From Pseudocalidococcus sp964653145 (GTDB lineage Bacteria > Cyanobacteriota > Cyanobacteriia > Thermosynechococcales > Thermosynechococcaceae), in contig CAZZCG010000011.1 in the NCBI GenBank assembly GCA_964653145.1, positions 1 through 64,000 of the forward strand: a stretch of 64,000 nucleotides of DNA, in the 5' to 3' direction. Shown here one piece after another: positions 9,405 through 18,776 of the stretch; position 1 is the stretch's first letter; each line of letters starts with the position of its first letter. The position numbers were made by a program, and so were the translations under genes. The notes beneath the pieces are model-generated. The model worked only from the letters and a program-made list of their open reading frames with translations, was not told where the DNA came from and did no database searches.

Positions 9405-11750
9405 TCAACTCGGTAATGCTTTTTGGGTAACTCCCCGCTGGGCTAGAAATCGCCGGTCACTAAAATATTTCAAACCCAGCAATACCCCGACCATGACGAA
9501 GGAGAGCCCCACCAGCCAAATCAACGCACTCACGGCATGCTGGTTTAAGGTCATCAACTGGTAGTAGAACGTCGCAACCCAGTAGGCTAACCCCGTTGTC
9601 CAACAGGCCACAAATATTGTCCATCCCAAATTTGTTTCTCGGTAAACAGCAGCGGTCGCTGAAACACAGGGAAAGTAGAGTAGGACAAACAGGAGAAAGG
9701 CAATCGCTGCGGTGGTGCTCCCAAACCGAGTTGCCATCTGTCCAAAGGTGGTGTGACTCACATCTTGAGCTTCAGCCGCTGCCTCTTGATTTTCGGTACT
9801 GCTGAGAATACCCACACCGATCGGGTCGAGGACTTGATTACCCAGGTCAGCCAAATTCGTGGGAATGCTGATAAAAGCCTCCTGAATGCCACCCCAAAAA
9901 TCAAAGGGTTCCGGCTCTCCACCCCCCCCTGATGCTTGCTCACCTAATTGGGTATAGAGGGCATTCATTGTACCAACCATCACTTCCTTGGCAAACACCC
10001 CTGTCATCAAGCCCACTGTCGCCGGCCAATTTTCCTGTTGAATACCCATTGGCGTAAATACCGGCGTAATGCTTCGGCTGAACGCACTCAGGAGAGAATC
10101 CTGGCTATCCTGCTTGCCAAAGGAACCGTCGGTACCCACTGAATTGAGTAACCCCAGGATGACCACCATGATTACAATCATCCTGCCCGCTTTGGAAATA
10201 AATGCTTTGAGCCGATCCCAGGCCCGGAACAGTACGCCTTTGAACGTCGGGATATGGTATGGGGGTAACTCCATGACAAAGGGAGCCGCCTCACCCCTAA
10301 ATAGCGTCCGCTTCATTACAAATCCAGTGAAAACCGCCGCTAAAATCCCCAATATGTAGAGTAGGAAGACTATATTTTGGCCATTGGTGGGAAAGAACGC
10401 CGCCACAAAGAGGGCGTAAACAGGTAGCCGTGCCCCGCAGGACATGAAGGGGTTCATCAAGATGGTCATTAACCGGTCGCGGCGATTTTCGAGGGTACGG
10501 GTCGCCATAATTCCCGGAATATTACAGCCAAATCCCACCATCATTGGCACAAAGGATTTTCCCGGCAGGCCCACAAATCGCATCAGACGATCCATGACAA
10601 ATGCCGCTCGAGCTAGGTAGCCAGAATCCTCCAAAATTGCCAAAAAGACGAACAAGAAACCAATTTGGGGGATAAATGTTGCGGTTGTCTGTAACCCACC
10701 GCCAACGCCATCAGCCAAGAGTCCAATCAACCAGCCTGGAGCCGTCATTTGTTCAAGAATATGGGCCGTCCCACCGACAAAAATCGTGCCCATGCCAATG
10801 TCAAAGAAATCAATGAAAGCCCCTCCCACATTAATGGAGACCAAAAACATGGCATACATGACGGCCAAGAAAATGGGAATCCCCAGCCAGCGATTGAGAA
10901 CCACTTGATCCAGACGATCCGAGAGGGTTTGGGTCACCAGATTGGTGCGTTGGCTCACCCCTTGAATGGTGTGACGAATCCAGGTGTAGCGGCTATCCGC
11001 AATCAAAAGGTCGGTATCTTCTCCAAGAGTTTGATGAATGCGGTGGCGATGATCAACAATATTCCGGATTGTGGCTTCCCCTAATTCGGGCAGATGCCGG
11101 TCATCGTACTGCAACAAATTTAGGGCGAACCAGCGGACATTGGCAGAGGTGGCTCCCCCTTGGGCTGCCAAAGCGGGGATTAGATCTGTGAGGGCGTCTT
11201 CAATGACGGGTGGATAGGCCACATAGGTTTTGGGGACATGGGGATGCTGCAGTGTTTGCTGAATGGCTGCCTTTAATTGGGATACCCCCTTGCCAGTGTG
11301 GGCGCAAATGGGCAGAACTGGGCAATCTAACCGCTGTGATAGGAGTTGTGGGTCGATCCGAATTTCCCGCTTTTCTGCCAAGTCCATCATGTTCAGGGCG
11401 ATGATCACCGGCAGGCCGATTTCAAGAATCTGAGTAGTGAGGTAGAGATTTCGCTCGAGGTTAGAGGCATCAACAATGTTGATAATGACATGGGCTTCAC
11501 CGGAGAGAAGGTAATCCCGGGCCACCAGTTCATCTAGACCCGTGGTGGCATCTTCAGCATCAATGGAATAAACTCCCGGCAGGTCAACAACCGTAATTTG
11601 CTCACCATTGGCGCGGTATTTTCCCTCCTTACGCTCAACGGTTACCCCTGGCCAATTACCGACCCGTTGATGAGTTCCGGTGAGGGTATTGAATAGGGTG
11701 GTTTTGCCGCAGTTGGGATTGCCCACTAAGCCAATTGTCAACTGGGACAT
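9405..11750 (-). CDS. feoB: Ferrous iron transporter FeoB
   Basis: 781 aa inner-membrane Fe(II) transporter. The N-terminal G domain has G1 GNPNCGKTT (residues 10-18), G3 DLPGVYS and G4 NMMD, then a helical GDI region. Two Gate domains follow: the first has GFGCNIPGIMATRT, the second LLYFPCVSATAAVYRET, with the conserved pore cysteines. About ten membrane segments can be drawn. Full length. The start at 11750 overlaps the feoA stop by 13 bases, indicating translational coupling. Fe limitation through Fur is the expected regulation for this operon, but the operator upstream of feoA is weak. Confidence 0.97.
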   Translation of the reverse strand: MSQLTIGLVGNPNCGKTTLFNTLTGTHQRVGNWPGVTVERKEGKYRANGEQITVVDLPGVYSIDAEDATTGLDELVARDYLLSGEAHVIINIVDASNLERNLYLTTQILEIGLPVIIALNMMDLAEKREIRIDPQLLSQRLDCPVLPICAHTGKGVSQLKAAIQQTLQHPHVPKTYVAYPPVIEDALTDLIPALAAQGGATSANVRWFALNLLQYDDRHLPELGEATIRNIVDHRHRIHQTLGEDTDLLIADSRYTWIRHTIQGVSQRTNLVTQTLSDRLDQVVLNRWLGIPIFLAVMYAMFLVSINVGGAFIDFFDIGMGTIFVGGTAHILEQMTAPGWLIGLLADGVGGGLQTTATFIPQIGFLFVFLAILEDSGYLARAAFVMDRLMRFVGLPGKSFVPMMVGFGCNIPGIMATRTLENRRDRLMTILMNPFMSCGARLPVYALFVAAFFPTNGQNIVFLLYILGILAAVFTGFVMKRTLFRGEAAPFVMELPPYHIPTFKGVLFRAWDRLKAFISKAGRMIVIMVVILGLLNSVGTDGSFGKQDSQDSLLSAFSRSITPVFTPMGIQQENWPATVGLMTGVFAKEVMVGTMNALYTQLGEQASGGGGEPEPFDFWGGIQEAFISIPTNLADLGNQVLDPIGVGILSSTENQEAAAEAQDVSHTTFGQMATRFGSTTAAIAFLLFVLLYFPCVSATAAVYRETNLGWTIFVACWTTGLAYWVATFYYQLMTLNQHAVSALIWLVGLSFVMVGVLLGLKYFSDRRFLAQRGVTQKALPS

Positions 11751-12436
11751 GGGTTACCTCCAGGGATGAGTTCCACAATCAAAGCATTAGCCTCATCTTT
11801 ACGGAGGCTTAAGTGGAAATCACGCACCTGAATTTCCGTGGGATCCCCAAGGGGAGCATGGCGGGTGACAAATAACTCAGTGCCAGGGGTTAAACCCATT
11901 GCCAGCAACTTGCGCTTGTACTCTCGGGCCGTGGGATCGTAGCCAACCACGCGCAGCTTAGAACCGATGGCAGCTTCTTGCAGGGTCAAGGTTGGGTTAG
12001 GAGGGGAAGTTTTTATCGGTGCCCGAGCCATGACGGTAGGCGGTTGATTTTCTTCAAAGGGGTCAGCGGCAATCACCACTTGAATGCGTTCAGCCATGAC
12101 TGCGCTTAACCCCAATCGCTGGTCTTGAATAGCAACAATGACTGATCCAGTTCTGGTACGACTGACAACGTGCAAAACGGCATCAGGAATAAACCCCATC
12201 CCCAGCAAACGGGTATTCGCTTCACCACAGTTGAGGGCAATAATTCGCACCCGATCCCCAATCTGCATCGTGGAAAGGGGGAGAAACTGCGTCTTGGCAA
12301 AGGTCGCTTCCAGGCCATCCCTGGGGTCTTGATTCTCTGCCTGCTCACCAATCAGATCACTGACGTAAACAAAGCTGGGCCAAGGGGGAGGCTTCAGGTC
12401 GTCGAGGCAGTGATTTTCGACATCATTTCTATCCAT
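11738..12436 (-). CDS. feoA: FeoA protein with two FeoA (SH3-like) domains
   Basis: 232 aa, far longer than a classical FeoA of about 80 aa. After an unrelated N-terminal stretch of about 50 residues come two FeoA folds in tandem: residues about 53-122 (MQIGDRVRIIALNCGE...LLGMGFIPDAVLHVV) and about 150-226 (AIGSKLRVVGYDPTAREYKRKLLAMGLTPGTELFV). The double-domain form is seen in cyanobacteria. FeoA docks on FeoB in the cytoplasm to support Fe(II) uptake. It is the first gene of feoA-feoB-feoC. Confidence 0.93.
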   Translation of the reverse strand: MDRNDVENHCLDDLKPPPWPSFVYVSDLIGEQAENQDPRDGLEATFAKTQFLPLSTMQIGDRVRIIALNCGEANTRLLGMGFIPDAVLHVVSRTRTGSVIVAIQDQRLGLSAVMAERIQVVIAADPFEENQPPTVMARAPIKTSPPNPTLTLQEAAIGSKLRVVGYDPTAREYKRKLLAMGLTPGTELFVTRHAPLGDPTEIQVRDFHLSLRKDEANALIVELIPGGNPCPS

Positions 12437-13050
12437 TGGGGGACTCCAGAAGTGTTGTACCTGTTAATAAATAGTGTCAAAAGAGGGAAAAACAGTTTTA
12501 AATTTTTGTCAGTTATATCAGGGAAATTTCTGAAAAATACGGATTATTTCTATGACTTGGGCCTGGAGTACAGGTCACATTTAATGAGAATTAGTTCTAA
12601 CATCTAATGCCATAGTCAGGCAAAACCTGGGTTCCCCAGCCGTACTTAATGAATTCTTAATGAAATACAGGCTTTCCTAGCCCCTGGGGGATATCAATGG
12701 GGTTAATACTGACGAATTTTTGCATTTAGAAGGTCAGCAGTATTCAGCCCGGAGATTCTCGGATTGAGAGTTACTTTGCTAAAAATGGGTCATTCAAGAG
12801 CAGGGTTCGTCAGGGTTAGACAAATTTTCACATTTCATCCCTGAGCTAAATAAATATGCTTGTTCATTCTGGCTAGTCTTCTGGATCAATCTGGATCAAA
12901 TCCTCTGTTGAAATCATCCTCTGTTCAAAATCCGGAAAAGATTTCTGGAGTGAGGGAAAACTCGGGATTACAGTCGCTTGAGGGGCCATATTCTTGAGAA
13001 GCTAATCCTGTTGATATGCTTGTGTCTGGGTCAAAATTGGGCTATGGCTT
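12437..13050. other. Intergenic region upstream of feoA
   Basis: 614 bases without a convincing ORF between feoA and the end of the next minus-strand operon. It is AT-rich and should contain the feo promoter. Apart from the weak Fur-box candidate I see no RNA gene, repeat or strong terminator. Confidence 0.4.
12580..12598. promoter_or_regulatory. Weak Fur-box candidate upstream of feoA
   Basis: TTTAATGAGAATTAGTTCT lies about 145 bp upstream of the feoA start. It keeps AATGA.AAT of the Fur consensus but fits only about 11 of 19 positions, so this is tentative. Confidence 0.22.
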
Positions 13051-13704
13051 TCATTTTTTCTTACGCCACTTAATAAAGGTCAATGAAAAAATCAAGCCAA
13101 TAATTAGTAAAAAAGCTGTCAAAAGGACACCGTTGCGCCTAAAAGTGGCAAATAAATCGGGATTTTCTTCCGTCACTGGACTTGCCACAGGAGTTGATGG
13201 ACTTGAATTCGTTTGCGTGGCCTGGGTTGGCGCATTTCCAGGAAAGACTGTCAGGTCATAATTGAGCGTAAAAGGGGTAAAAGCGGCAGTCTGTTGCGGT
13301 TTTCCCACCAGCTCTAGGGTATAGCTACCAAGTTCAGGAAAAATAACCTTCGCCCCCGGAATACCCTCATAACTCTCCGCTGAGATTGCTTCTAACTCTG
13401 GGCTGAGGACTAGTTTCCGATTGGCAGTCGTCCCCTGATAAATATTGAGTTTACAATCGCAATCTTTGAGCGGAATGACCTGTCCACCTTCCTGAGTTAG
13501 GGCAATCCATACTTGGGCAGGTTCCCCTGCAATGGGTTGATGATTGGGTTCAACATGCCAAAGGCCGGCCACATCCCCGGAAACTTGAATTTTATGGGCA
13601 TAGGCATTGATGGGGAGCCACAGAACCAAACCCAAGGTTAAATATCCATACCCTCCCAGGCCTGGAAATTTGGCATTAACTCTATCGTTCAGTGGCCGGG
13701 ACAT
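13051..13704 (-). CDS. Exported membrane-anchored protein, C-terminal TM helix
   Basis: 217 aa. Signal peptide or N-terminal anchor (YLTLGLVLWLPINAYA) with cleavage after AYA, an extracytoplasmic beta-rich domain of about 130 residues, a Ser/Thr/Pro linker (TQATQTNSSPSTP) and a single C-terminal membrane helix (GVLLTAFLLIIGLIFSLTFI) ending in KWRKKK. A CDCK motif in the middle could bind metal or form a disulfide. I do not recognise a named family. It overlaps the upstream membrane gene by 23 bases and so belongs to that operon; a role in metal or redox chemistry at the periplasmic face is inference from the neighbours. Confidence 0.75.
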   Translation of the reverse strand: MSRPLNDRVNAKFPGLGGYGYLTLGLVLWLPINAYAHKIQVSGDVAGLWHVEPNHQPIAGEPAQVWIALTQEGGQVIPLKDCDCKLNIYQGTTANRKLVLSPELEAISAESYEGIPGAKVIFPELGSYTLELVGKPQQTAAFTPFTLNYDLTVFPGNAPTQATQTNSSPSTPVASPVTEENPDLFATFRRNGVLLTAFLLIIGLIFSLTFIKWRKKK

Positions 13705-14887
13705 AGAATTTTCCTAAATTGAATAAAGACCAGAGAAACCGTCTCCTAACTAGCAAAACCAATACAGAAAAAAACGAAACCCCTAATGAAAGATAAATAT
13801 TCTGACTGGATTGATTGAATCCCCCGAGAAACGAGGTGCCAACTAACAACAGGTGAATGACTGCAAGGATAAAGATTGGGATGGAAAGCAGGTGCAGTTT
13901 GCGCCAATTGGCTTGAAGCTTGACTTGGGCCCAATTTGAACTGGTAAAGGCCAGGGGCATCATTCCAAGCAAGGCCAAAATCCCAGCCCAGGTTCCCAAT
14001 TGGATTGAGGGCAACAGAAAGGGTAGGGCAGAGAGATTCCAACCCATGACAACCATGTGGAGGACATGAACCACCGCGAGGATAAAGGCAGTCACCCCCA
14101 GAAGGCGGCGATAGGTTAATAGTCCGGAAAAACAAGAACTAATGGGCCGGGCAATGAGCGTCAGCACCAGACATAAAAGTGAGCCATAACCGGAGACATC
14201 GACCATATCGCCACCCCTCGCCAAGGTGAGACAGCCAATGATTATGGTGATCAGTCCCCCTAACTGGTTAATTTGACTCCGCTGCTTTTGATTAGCTTTG
14301 CCAATGAGTAAGCCCACACCCAACATGGCAGGTAACGTGCCAAGCCCAAAGGCCACCATGATTAAGCCACCCTGCCAGAAATTTGGCGCATCGGCCGCTC
14401 GGAGTTGGGCGACATACAAAAAACCACAGGGAATCAAACCCCATAACAGCCCTAAAATTACGGGGGTTAGCCGTGATGATTGCTCTGACACTCTGGACAT
14501 CCAGTGACTCAGGTGCGTGTGGAGTCTGGCAACAGGGGGAGGGTAGAGGCTAGATGCCTGCAGAAATGTCGGGTTCAGTTTTGACAGTCCAATTAAAATT
14601 AGGAGACTGCCCGTCATGACCGCCACAATTTGCCGCCCCAAGCTTCCAGCCCCAGCCAAATGTCCCCCCAATGCCAAGGTCGAACTCACAGCAGCAATCG
14701 CCATTCCAACCAGGGCATAGCTGATAATCCGGCTCAGATTTAATAATCCGTGGAAATAAACCTGGTGCCAAGGATTGGGCGATTTTGGAGTTAGAGAAAA
14801 CGCCGTCACAATCGGCCCACACATGCTTGTGCAATGGCCAAAGCTGCCAATAAAGCCTAAGGAGAGGAGTAATAGGAGATCAACCAC
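13682..14887 (-). CDS. Polytopic membrane protein: TauE/DsbD_2-like module plus ferric-reductase-like module
   Basis: 401 aa, GTG start at 14887. The N-terminal half (residues about 1-215) has the GHCTSMCGPIV motif and LLWGLIPCGFLY, typical of the UreH/TauE-SafE/DsbD_2 group implicated in electron or metal transfer across the membrane. The C-terminal half (about 240-395) has paired membrane histidines (VVHVLHM and WRKLHLLSIPIFILAVIHLLL) like the heme-binding ferric-reductase-like transmembrane domain (MsrQ/YedZ type). The two-module layout suggests transmembrane electron transfer to a periplasmic metal or thiol acceptor. Both flanking operon genes encode periplasmic proteins, one His/Met-rich. 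The substrate is not known. Confidence 0.75.
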   Translation of the reverse strand: MVDLLLLLSLGFIGSFGHCTSMCGPIVTAFSLTPKSPNPWHQVYFHGLLNLSRIISYALVGMAIAAVSSTLALGGHLAGAGSLGRQIVAVMTGSLLILIGLSKLNPTFLQASSLYPPPVARLHTHLSHWMSRVSEQSSRLTPVILGLLWGLIPCGFLYVAQLRAADAPNFWQGGLIMVAFGLGTLPAMLGVGLLIGKANQKQRSQINQLGGLITIIIGCLTLARGGDMVDVSGYGSLLCLVLTLIARPISSCFSGLLTYRRLLGVTAFILAVVHVLHMVVMGWNLSALPFLLPSIQLGTWAGILALLGMMPLAFTSSNWAQVKLQANWRKLHLLSIPIFILAVIHLLLVGTSFLGGFNQSSQNIYLSLGVSFFSVLVLLVRRRFLWSLFNLGKFYVPATER

Positions 14888-14942
14888 TGACTAAATTTCT
14901 TCAGGGCTAAGGGTTTGAACCGGCTAAACAGGAGGAGGTTCC

Positions 14943-15395
14943 CTATTTTGCTGGTACATCAATCACAACGGAGGCGGCAATCGGCTTCCCATCTACGGCA
15001 ATTTCATCGTGGTTATTGGCATTTAGGGTGACTCGAATTTCGTTGCGCCCGGGCTGTAGGTGAAAGATATGGTAGTAGGCGGAATACACTCGGGCAATCT
15101 GCTTCCCATTGACGTACAGATGGGCGTGGCCACTGCTGGTATTTCCGGCTGTATTTACCTCCTCTGGGGCAAAACGAAAATTGGTGGTTTTGAGATGGAG
15201 GTTATATCCTTTTTTTGGGTCAGGGGTGATTTCCAGGGAAAGGGTGGGAATGGGTTGTCCTGGGGGAACATTCATCGTTCCATGGCCATGGCCTGGCATA
15301 GAATGTCCCTGAGTATGGGCATCGGCCACGGTAATCAATGGTGTGCCGACGATTCCAAGCCCCGTGAGTAGTCCTAATCCAACCATCCGTATCAT
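14943..15395 (-). CDS. Small periplasmic His/Met-rich protein
   Basis: 150 aa with signal peptide (GLLTGLGIVGTPLITVADA) and a mature N-terminus rich in His and Met (HTQGHSMPGHGHGTM), typical of copper or other soft-metal binding. The rest is a beta domain with SSGHAHLYVNGKQIARVYSAYYHIF and NNHDEIAVDGKPI. First gene of a three-gene minus-strand operon with the TauE/ferric-reductase-like membrane protein. Copper delivery or detoxification is plausible but not proven; I do not know a characterised orthologue. Confidence 0.75.
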   Translation of the reverse strand: MIRMVGLGLLTGLGIVGTPLITVADAHTQGHSMPGHGHGTMNVPPGQPIPTLSLEITPDPKKGYNLHLKTTNFRFAPEEVNTAGNTSSGHAHLYVNGKQIARVYSAYYHIFHLQPGRNEIRVTLNANNHDEIAVDGKPIAASVVIDVPAK

Positions 15396-15501
15396 TGCTC
15401 TTCCCTACAAGTAACGGTTTATCGTACCCAGATTATTACCTTTTTTAGTGGCTGACATCCTCTTTTACGACATCTACAACTATGTGGTTTTTCGGTGGAA
15501 G

Positions 15502-15512
15502 GTAATCATTAC
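15502..15512. promoter_or_regulatory. Short palindrome upstream of the periplasmic metal operon
   Basis: GTAAT-C-ATTAC is a perfect 5-1-5 inverted repeat about 107 bp upstream of the first gene of the operon. It could be a metalloregulator site, but an 11-bp palindrome can arise by chance. Confidence 0.25.
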
Positions 15513-15732
15513 TTCAGAGGAGTAATTATTTTAAGCTGAGAATACCAACTGCTACAGCTCAGATGGAGATACTGTATTTCTAAAGACATCGATGTGGCTA
15601 AAGTTCAGGATTCCCAATGTGTTCCGGTTCCCCAGATTATGCTGATTCCAACTAGGTTGGGAGTTGACCCATCAGCAGGATCCCCAATCAAAAGCCGTGG
15701 TCGAATGGATGGAAAGTTTACATCACCATGAA

Positions 15733-16134
15733 CTAGCTAGCCCAGCGTGCCAAAACATCCCCCCAAACCCGTGGATTTAGTCCAAAGCACCGAACTCGAT
15801 AGCCTTCTGGCCCGCTGAGAATTGCCACAAGTGCAGACATTGCCACGGCCCACTTGCCAAACCGATAGGCAGAGAGTTCCGAGTCACACTCCACAACCAC
15901 CGCCCAGACTTTCCCCTGACTAATCTCTAAACGAATATTAGGGCGTAAAGCTGAACACTTCAGGGCCTGGGGCTGCCCAACCACCCGCTCACAGTAGGCA
16001 AAGACTTGCGCTTGCTCGGCCGGTGTCATTCCCTGCCACGGCTTGCCAAATTGAGGTCTAAGGAGAATTCGCCCAACCCGTTGCTCCAAGGCTACAAATC
16101 GTTCAGAAAGGTCAGTTCCATCCGCTTGGTTCAT
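15733..16134 (-). CDS. Hypothetical cytoplasmic protein
   Basis: 133 aa soluble protein with no membrane segment or recognised motif; it has the sequence MTPAEQAQVFAYCERVV and a C-terminal WGDVLARW. It is transcribed divergently from the S24-type repressor, with the ATGs only about 80 bp apart, so the two may share a control region. Function unknown. Confidence 0.7.
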   Translation of the reverse strand: MNQADGTDLSERFVALEQRVGRILLRPQFGKPWQGMTPAEQAQVFAYCERVVGQPQALKCSALRPNIRLEISQGKVWAVVVECDSELSAYRFGKWAVAMSALVAILSGPEGYRVRCFGLNPRVWGDVLARWAS

Positions 16135-16213
16135 TTTGCAGTCCTCCCTTGCTTAACCCTAAATTGCCATAGGATTCATGCTAGGATTTGCCCATTCGGT
16201 CATTACATGGAAA

Positions 16214-16867
16214 ATGAATAGCCCAAAACAGCGATATTCCCTTGGCATTGGTCAGCGTTTGTTGCATTTGCGGGGTAAGCGCAGTCGCCAGACCTTTGCC
16301 GATTTACTAGGAATTGGGCATCGGAGCTTGGTGCGGTACGAAAAGGAGGAACGGTTACCCGATGCGGAGGTTTTAGCTCGCATTTGTCAGGTGTTTGAAG
16401 TAGATCCCACTTGGTTACTAATGGGCAAATACCCAGAGCGGCCAACCGTTTCAATTCCTCGGTACGACCTAGAAGCGGCGGCGGGGGCAGGTGTATTTTT
16501 AGACGCTGAAGCCTCGATTGATGCCTTAAGTCTCGATTTGGACTGGATTGAGCAAGAATTAAAGGTAAATCCCCAGGAGGCTGGGTTGCTGACGGTGCGG
16601 GGAGACTCCATGGAGCCCACTCTGAGCAATGGAGACACCTTACTCTTTACACGCAAGCTGCCGGATCCGTTACAGGAAGGCATTTATCTGATTCGCTGCA
16701 ATGCTCTGCTGATGGTGAAGCGACTCCTTCCACAGCCAGGTAAAACCCTTTTAATTGCCAGCGATAACAGTGCCTATCCGCCCTTTTCCATTTCTAAACA
16801 AACTGACCCAGATGATTTTGCCATTCTTGGGCGGGTGGTCTGGTCGGGGCGGAAGTTAAACAGCTAG
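16214..16867 (+). CDS. XRE-family repressor with S24 (LexA/CI-like) autoprotease domain
   Basis: 217 aa from the ATG at 16214, chosen over an upstream ATG at 16178 because MNSPKQRYSLGIGQRL begins just before the HTH. Residues about 10-65 are a Cro/CI helix-turn-helix (TFADLLGIGHRSLVRYEKEERLP). The C-terminal half is an S24 peptidase: nucleophile Ser in RGDSMEPTLSNGDTLLF and general-base Lys in MVKRLLPQ. Such proteins bind operators as dimers and may self-cleave after DNA damage. There is no prophage around it, so it may be a domesticated chromosomal regulator. Possible targets are its own gene and the divergent neighbour. Confidence 0.88.
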   Translation: MNSPKQRYSLGIGQRLLHLRGKRSRQTFADLLGIGHRSLVRYEKEERLPDAEVLARICQVFEVDPTWLLMGKYPERPTVSIPRYDLEAAAGAGVFLDAEASIDALSLDLDWIEQELKVNPQEAGLLTVRGDSMEPTLSNGDTLLFTRKLPDPLQEGIYLIRCNALLMVKRLLPQPGKTLLIASDNSAYPPFSISKQTDPDDFAILGRVVWSGRKLNS

Positions 16868-17325
16868 CAAACCATGATTTTGAAGACGGATTTGTTGAGC
16901 AAGGCATCAGTCCCTGAATCCATAGCTATGTCATGATCTCCTCCTTTGCTCATCTGGGTTTGGCGCAATTTAAGCCTGATCACTTGCTGGCCATTAAACC
17001 GACATTGAGATAATGGCATTTCCTATGGGAATGAAACGCTAAAAGGCTTAAAACCTTGATGATTAAATGGTTTAGCTGACAAAATCTCCCCACCAAAAGC
17101 CTGGGGTAATTCATTCGGTTACTTTGTGTAACTCCAGCTACTACTCAGGATTGAAAAAGCGAGGACAATACTTTATGCGATGACAACCTTGTTAAAGTTG
17201 CAGCCCTGGGCAGTTTGTTGATTATAAAGATTAAATACCAGGCCAGGGATAGCCAAGTTACCCCCTAAGGGTGATGTTCAAACAGTCAAGCATTTTAGAA
17301 ATTACTGATTATCCAGATTGATCTT
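16868..17325. other. Intergenic region
   Basis: 458 bases with no supportable gene between the repressor and a plus-strand membrane protein. I saw no tRNA, repeat array or clear terminator. Confidence 0.4.
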
Positions 17326-17898
17326 ATGCGTTGGCCCCGATGGTTTCCTTATCCAGTGAACTGGCTACGGTCAGGATTAGCTTTATTTTTTGTGGTGGTG
17401 GTAACCTATACCCTGCTTATTCTGGGCTTTTATGGAGCGGTTGGCACAAACATAACTAACCATATCGCCCCCGTGGTTATTGGAGTAGTGTTAGGCCTGC
17501 TGCTTCCTACTTTTTTTCTAGCTGTAGTCCATAAATCGCTGTTTCTTCGGCACCTTCCCGGCTGGTTTCCGCGGTGGTCATCCTGGTACGAGGGAGCAAT
17601 AATTACTGTGGGTAGTCTCTTAACTCTCTTGGTGATGATGCCCTTTACAAGATTCGCTCGGGAAATGAGACTGATCCTCGCCATTGGGTTAGTCTATGGG
17701 GCCTTCTTCTTCCAAGTGGAATATTTAATCCGGCAGGCCATCGGCAACAGAAGAAAACCTAAAACTAGCTCGCCCCTCCAGCCATCACGACAACCAACAG
17801 AGGCACTACCCCAAGCAACGGAATCACCCAAAAAGCTTCAAAGCAACAGTATTTTATCCGAGTTAGAAAGACTTAAAAGAGAGTTGGGAAACCGTTAA
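17326..17898 (+). CDS. Hypothetical four-TM membrane protein
   Basis: 190 aa. Four hydrophobic helices at residues about 15-38, 42-66, 85-105 and 113-130, with a Trp/Arg-rich N-terminus (MRWPRWFPYP) and a cytosolic-looking Lys/Ser/Pro tail of about 50 residues ending in a short coiled segment (ILSELERLKRELGNR). No known domain recognised. It stands alone between two non-coding stretches. Confidence 0.75.
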   Translation: MRWPRWFPYPVNWLRSGLALFFVVVVTYTLLILGFYGAVGTNITNHIAPVVIGVVLGLLLPTFFLAVVHKSLFLRHLPGWFPRWSSWYEGAIITVGSLLTLLVMMPFTRFAREMRLILAIGLVYGAFFFQVEYLIRQAIGNRRKPKTSSPLQPSRQPTEALPQATESPKKLQSNSILSELERLKRELGNR

Positions 17899-18110
17899 TT
17901 TTTACTTATGGAGATGTTACCCATGAAACCCCAAGGCAAGGGTTTGAATTGAACGAAACCCAAACATAAATAGCTCTTGATGGAAAAGGGTCAGGTTACT
18001 TTCAGGTTCTGAGAACTAGGATAATCTTCGATTCCGTAGGGTGGGTTGGGCTAAAATTAGAAAGATTTCTCCGTCAACAACAGCCAAAAATTGCGGAACT
18101 TGAGATTGGT

Positions 18111-18776
18111 ATGCCAGAAACCGTAACACCGAGCCAACTTACCCCAGAACAGATCAGTGTTTGGTTGCGGGGACTCCTGAGCGTGGCCTGGGCCGATGGG
18201 CATTTTGACCCAGAAGAAAAAGACCTGATTGCCAACTTGATGACGGAGCAAATTACCCCAGGCCTGGATTTAGATCACTTCCAACCCCTTGAACTCAACG
18301 ACCTCAAAAATTCCTTGGGGCACGATGCCAGCCTCAGTGAAAACTTTTTACGAACTGCGGTGATGGTGGGCTTGGCCAATGGTGTGTATTCCCAGGCCGA
18401 GGATGAGGTCATTCAAACTTACTGCCAGGCCCTGGGTTTAACGGTTCCGGCCCTAGAGAATTTGCGACTCACCCTGGACGGACAACACGACGAACTCCAG
18501 GCCAATGCCGAGTCTGGGCTCCATCCCCTTGATCCGATGCGAAATTGGTTGGACGGAATGCAGGTTCACGATCCGAAAGTTGCCAAGTTTCTCTGCCGCC
18601 TTATTCCCCCCCAATGCCCCTTTGAGCGCGACATTAAGTTATTTGGCCGCAAAATTGTCCACATTCCCCCGTTATGTAAACTCAATCCGCTCTACGACCA
18701 ATTGGTGGGGTTACGGTTTCGGGCCCTGAGCTACTTGGCGGATGAATGCAAAGAGGATATTACCCCCTACTGCTAA
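18111..18776 (+). CDS. TerB-like plus Mo-dependent nitrogenase C-terminal domain protein
   Basis: 221 aa. Residues about 12-120 are a TerB-like helical domain (LLSVAWADGHFDPEEKDLI, with an acidic metal-site pattern; second copy of the motif near GVYSQAEDEVIQTYC). Residues about 140-221 match the cyanobacterial 'Mo-dependent nitrogenase C-terminal' family: PMRNWLDGMQVHDPKVAKF, CRLIPPQCPFERDI, HIPPLCKLNPLYDQL. Despite the name this family is widespread in non-diazotrophic cyanobacteria and its function is unknown. No nif genes are nearby. Confidence 0.85.
   Translation: MPETVTPSQLTPEQISVWLRGLLSVAWADGHFDPEEKDLIANLMTEQITPGLDLDHFQPLELNDLKNSLGHDASLSENFLRTAVMVGLANGVYSQAEDEVIQTYCQALGLTVPALENLRLTLDGQHDELQANAESGLHPLDPMRNWLDGMQVHDPKVAKFLCRLIPPQCPFERDIKLFGRKIVHIPPLCKLNPLYDQLVGLRFRALSYLADECKEDITPYC

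Noticed and set aside
10749..11084. 111-aa plus-strand ORF inside feoB
   Set aside because: Antisense of the conserved FeoB membrane region.
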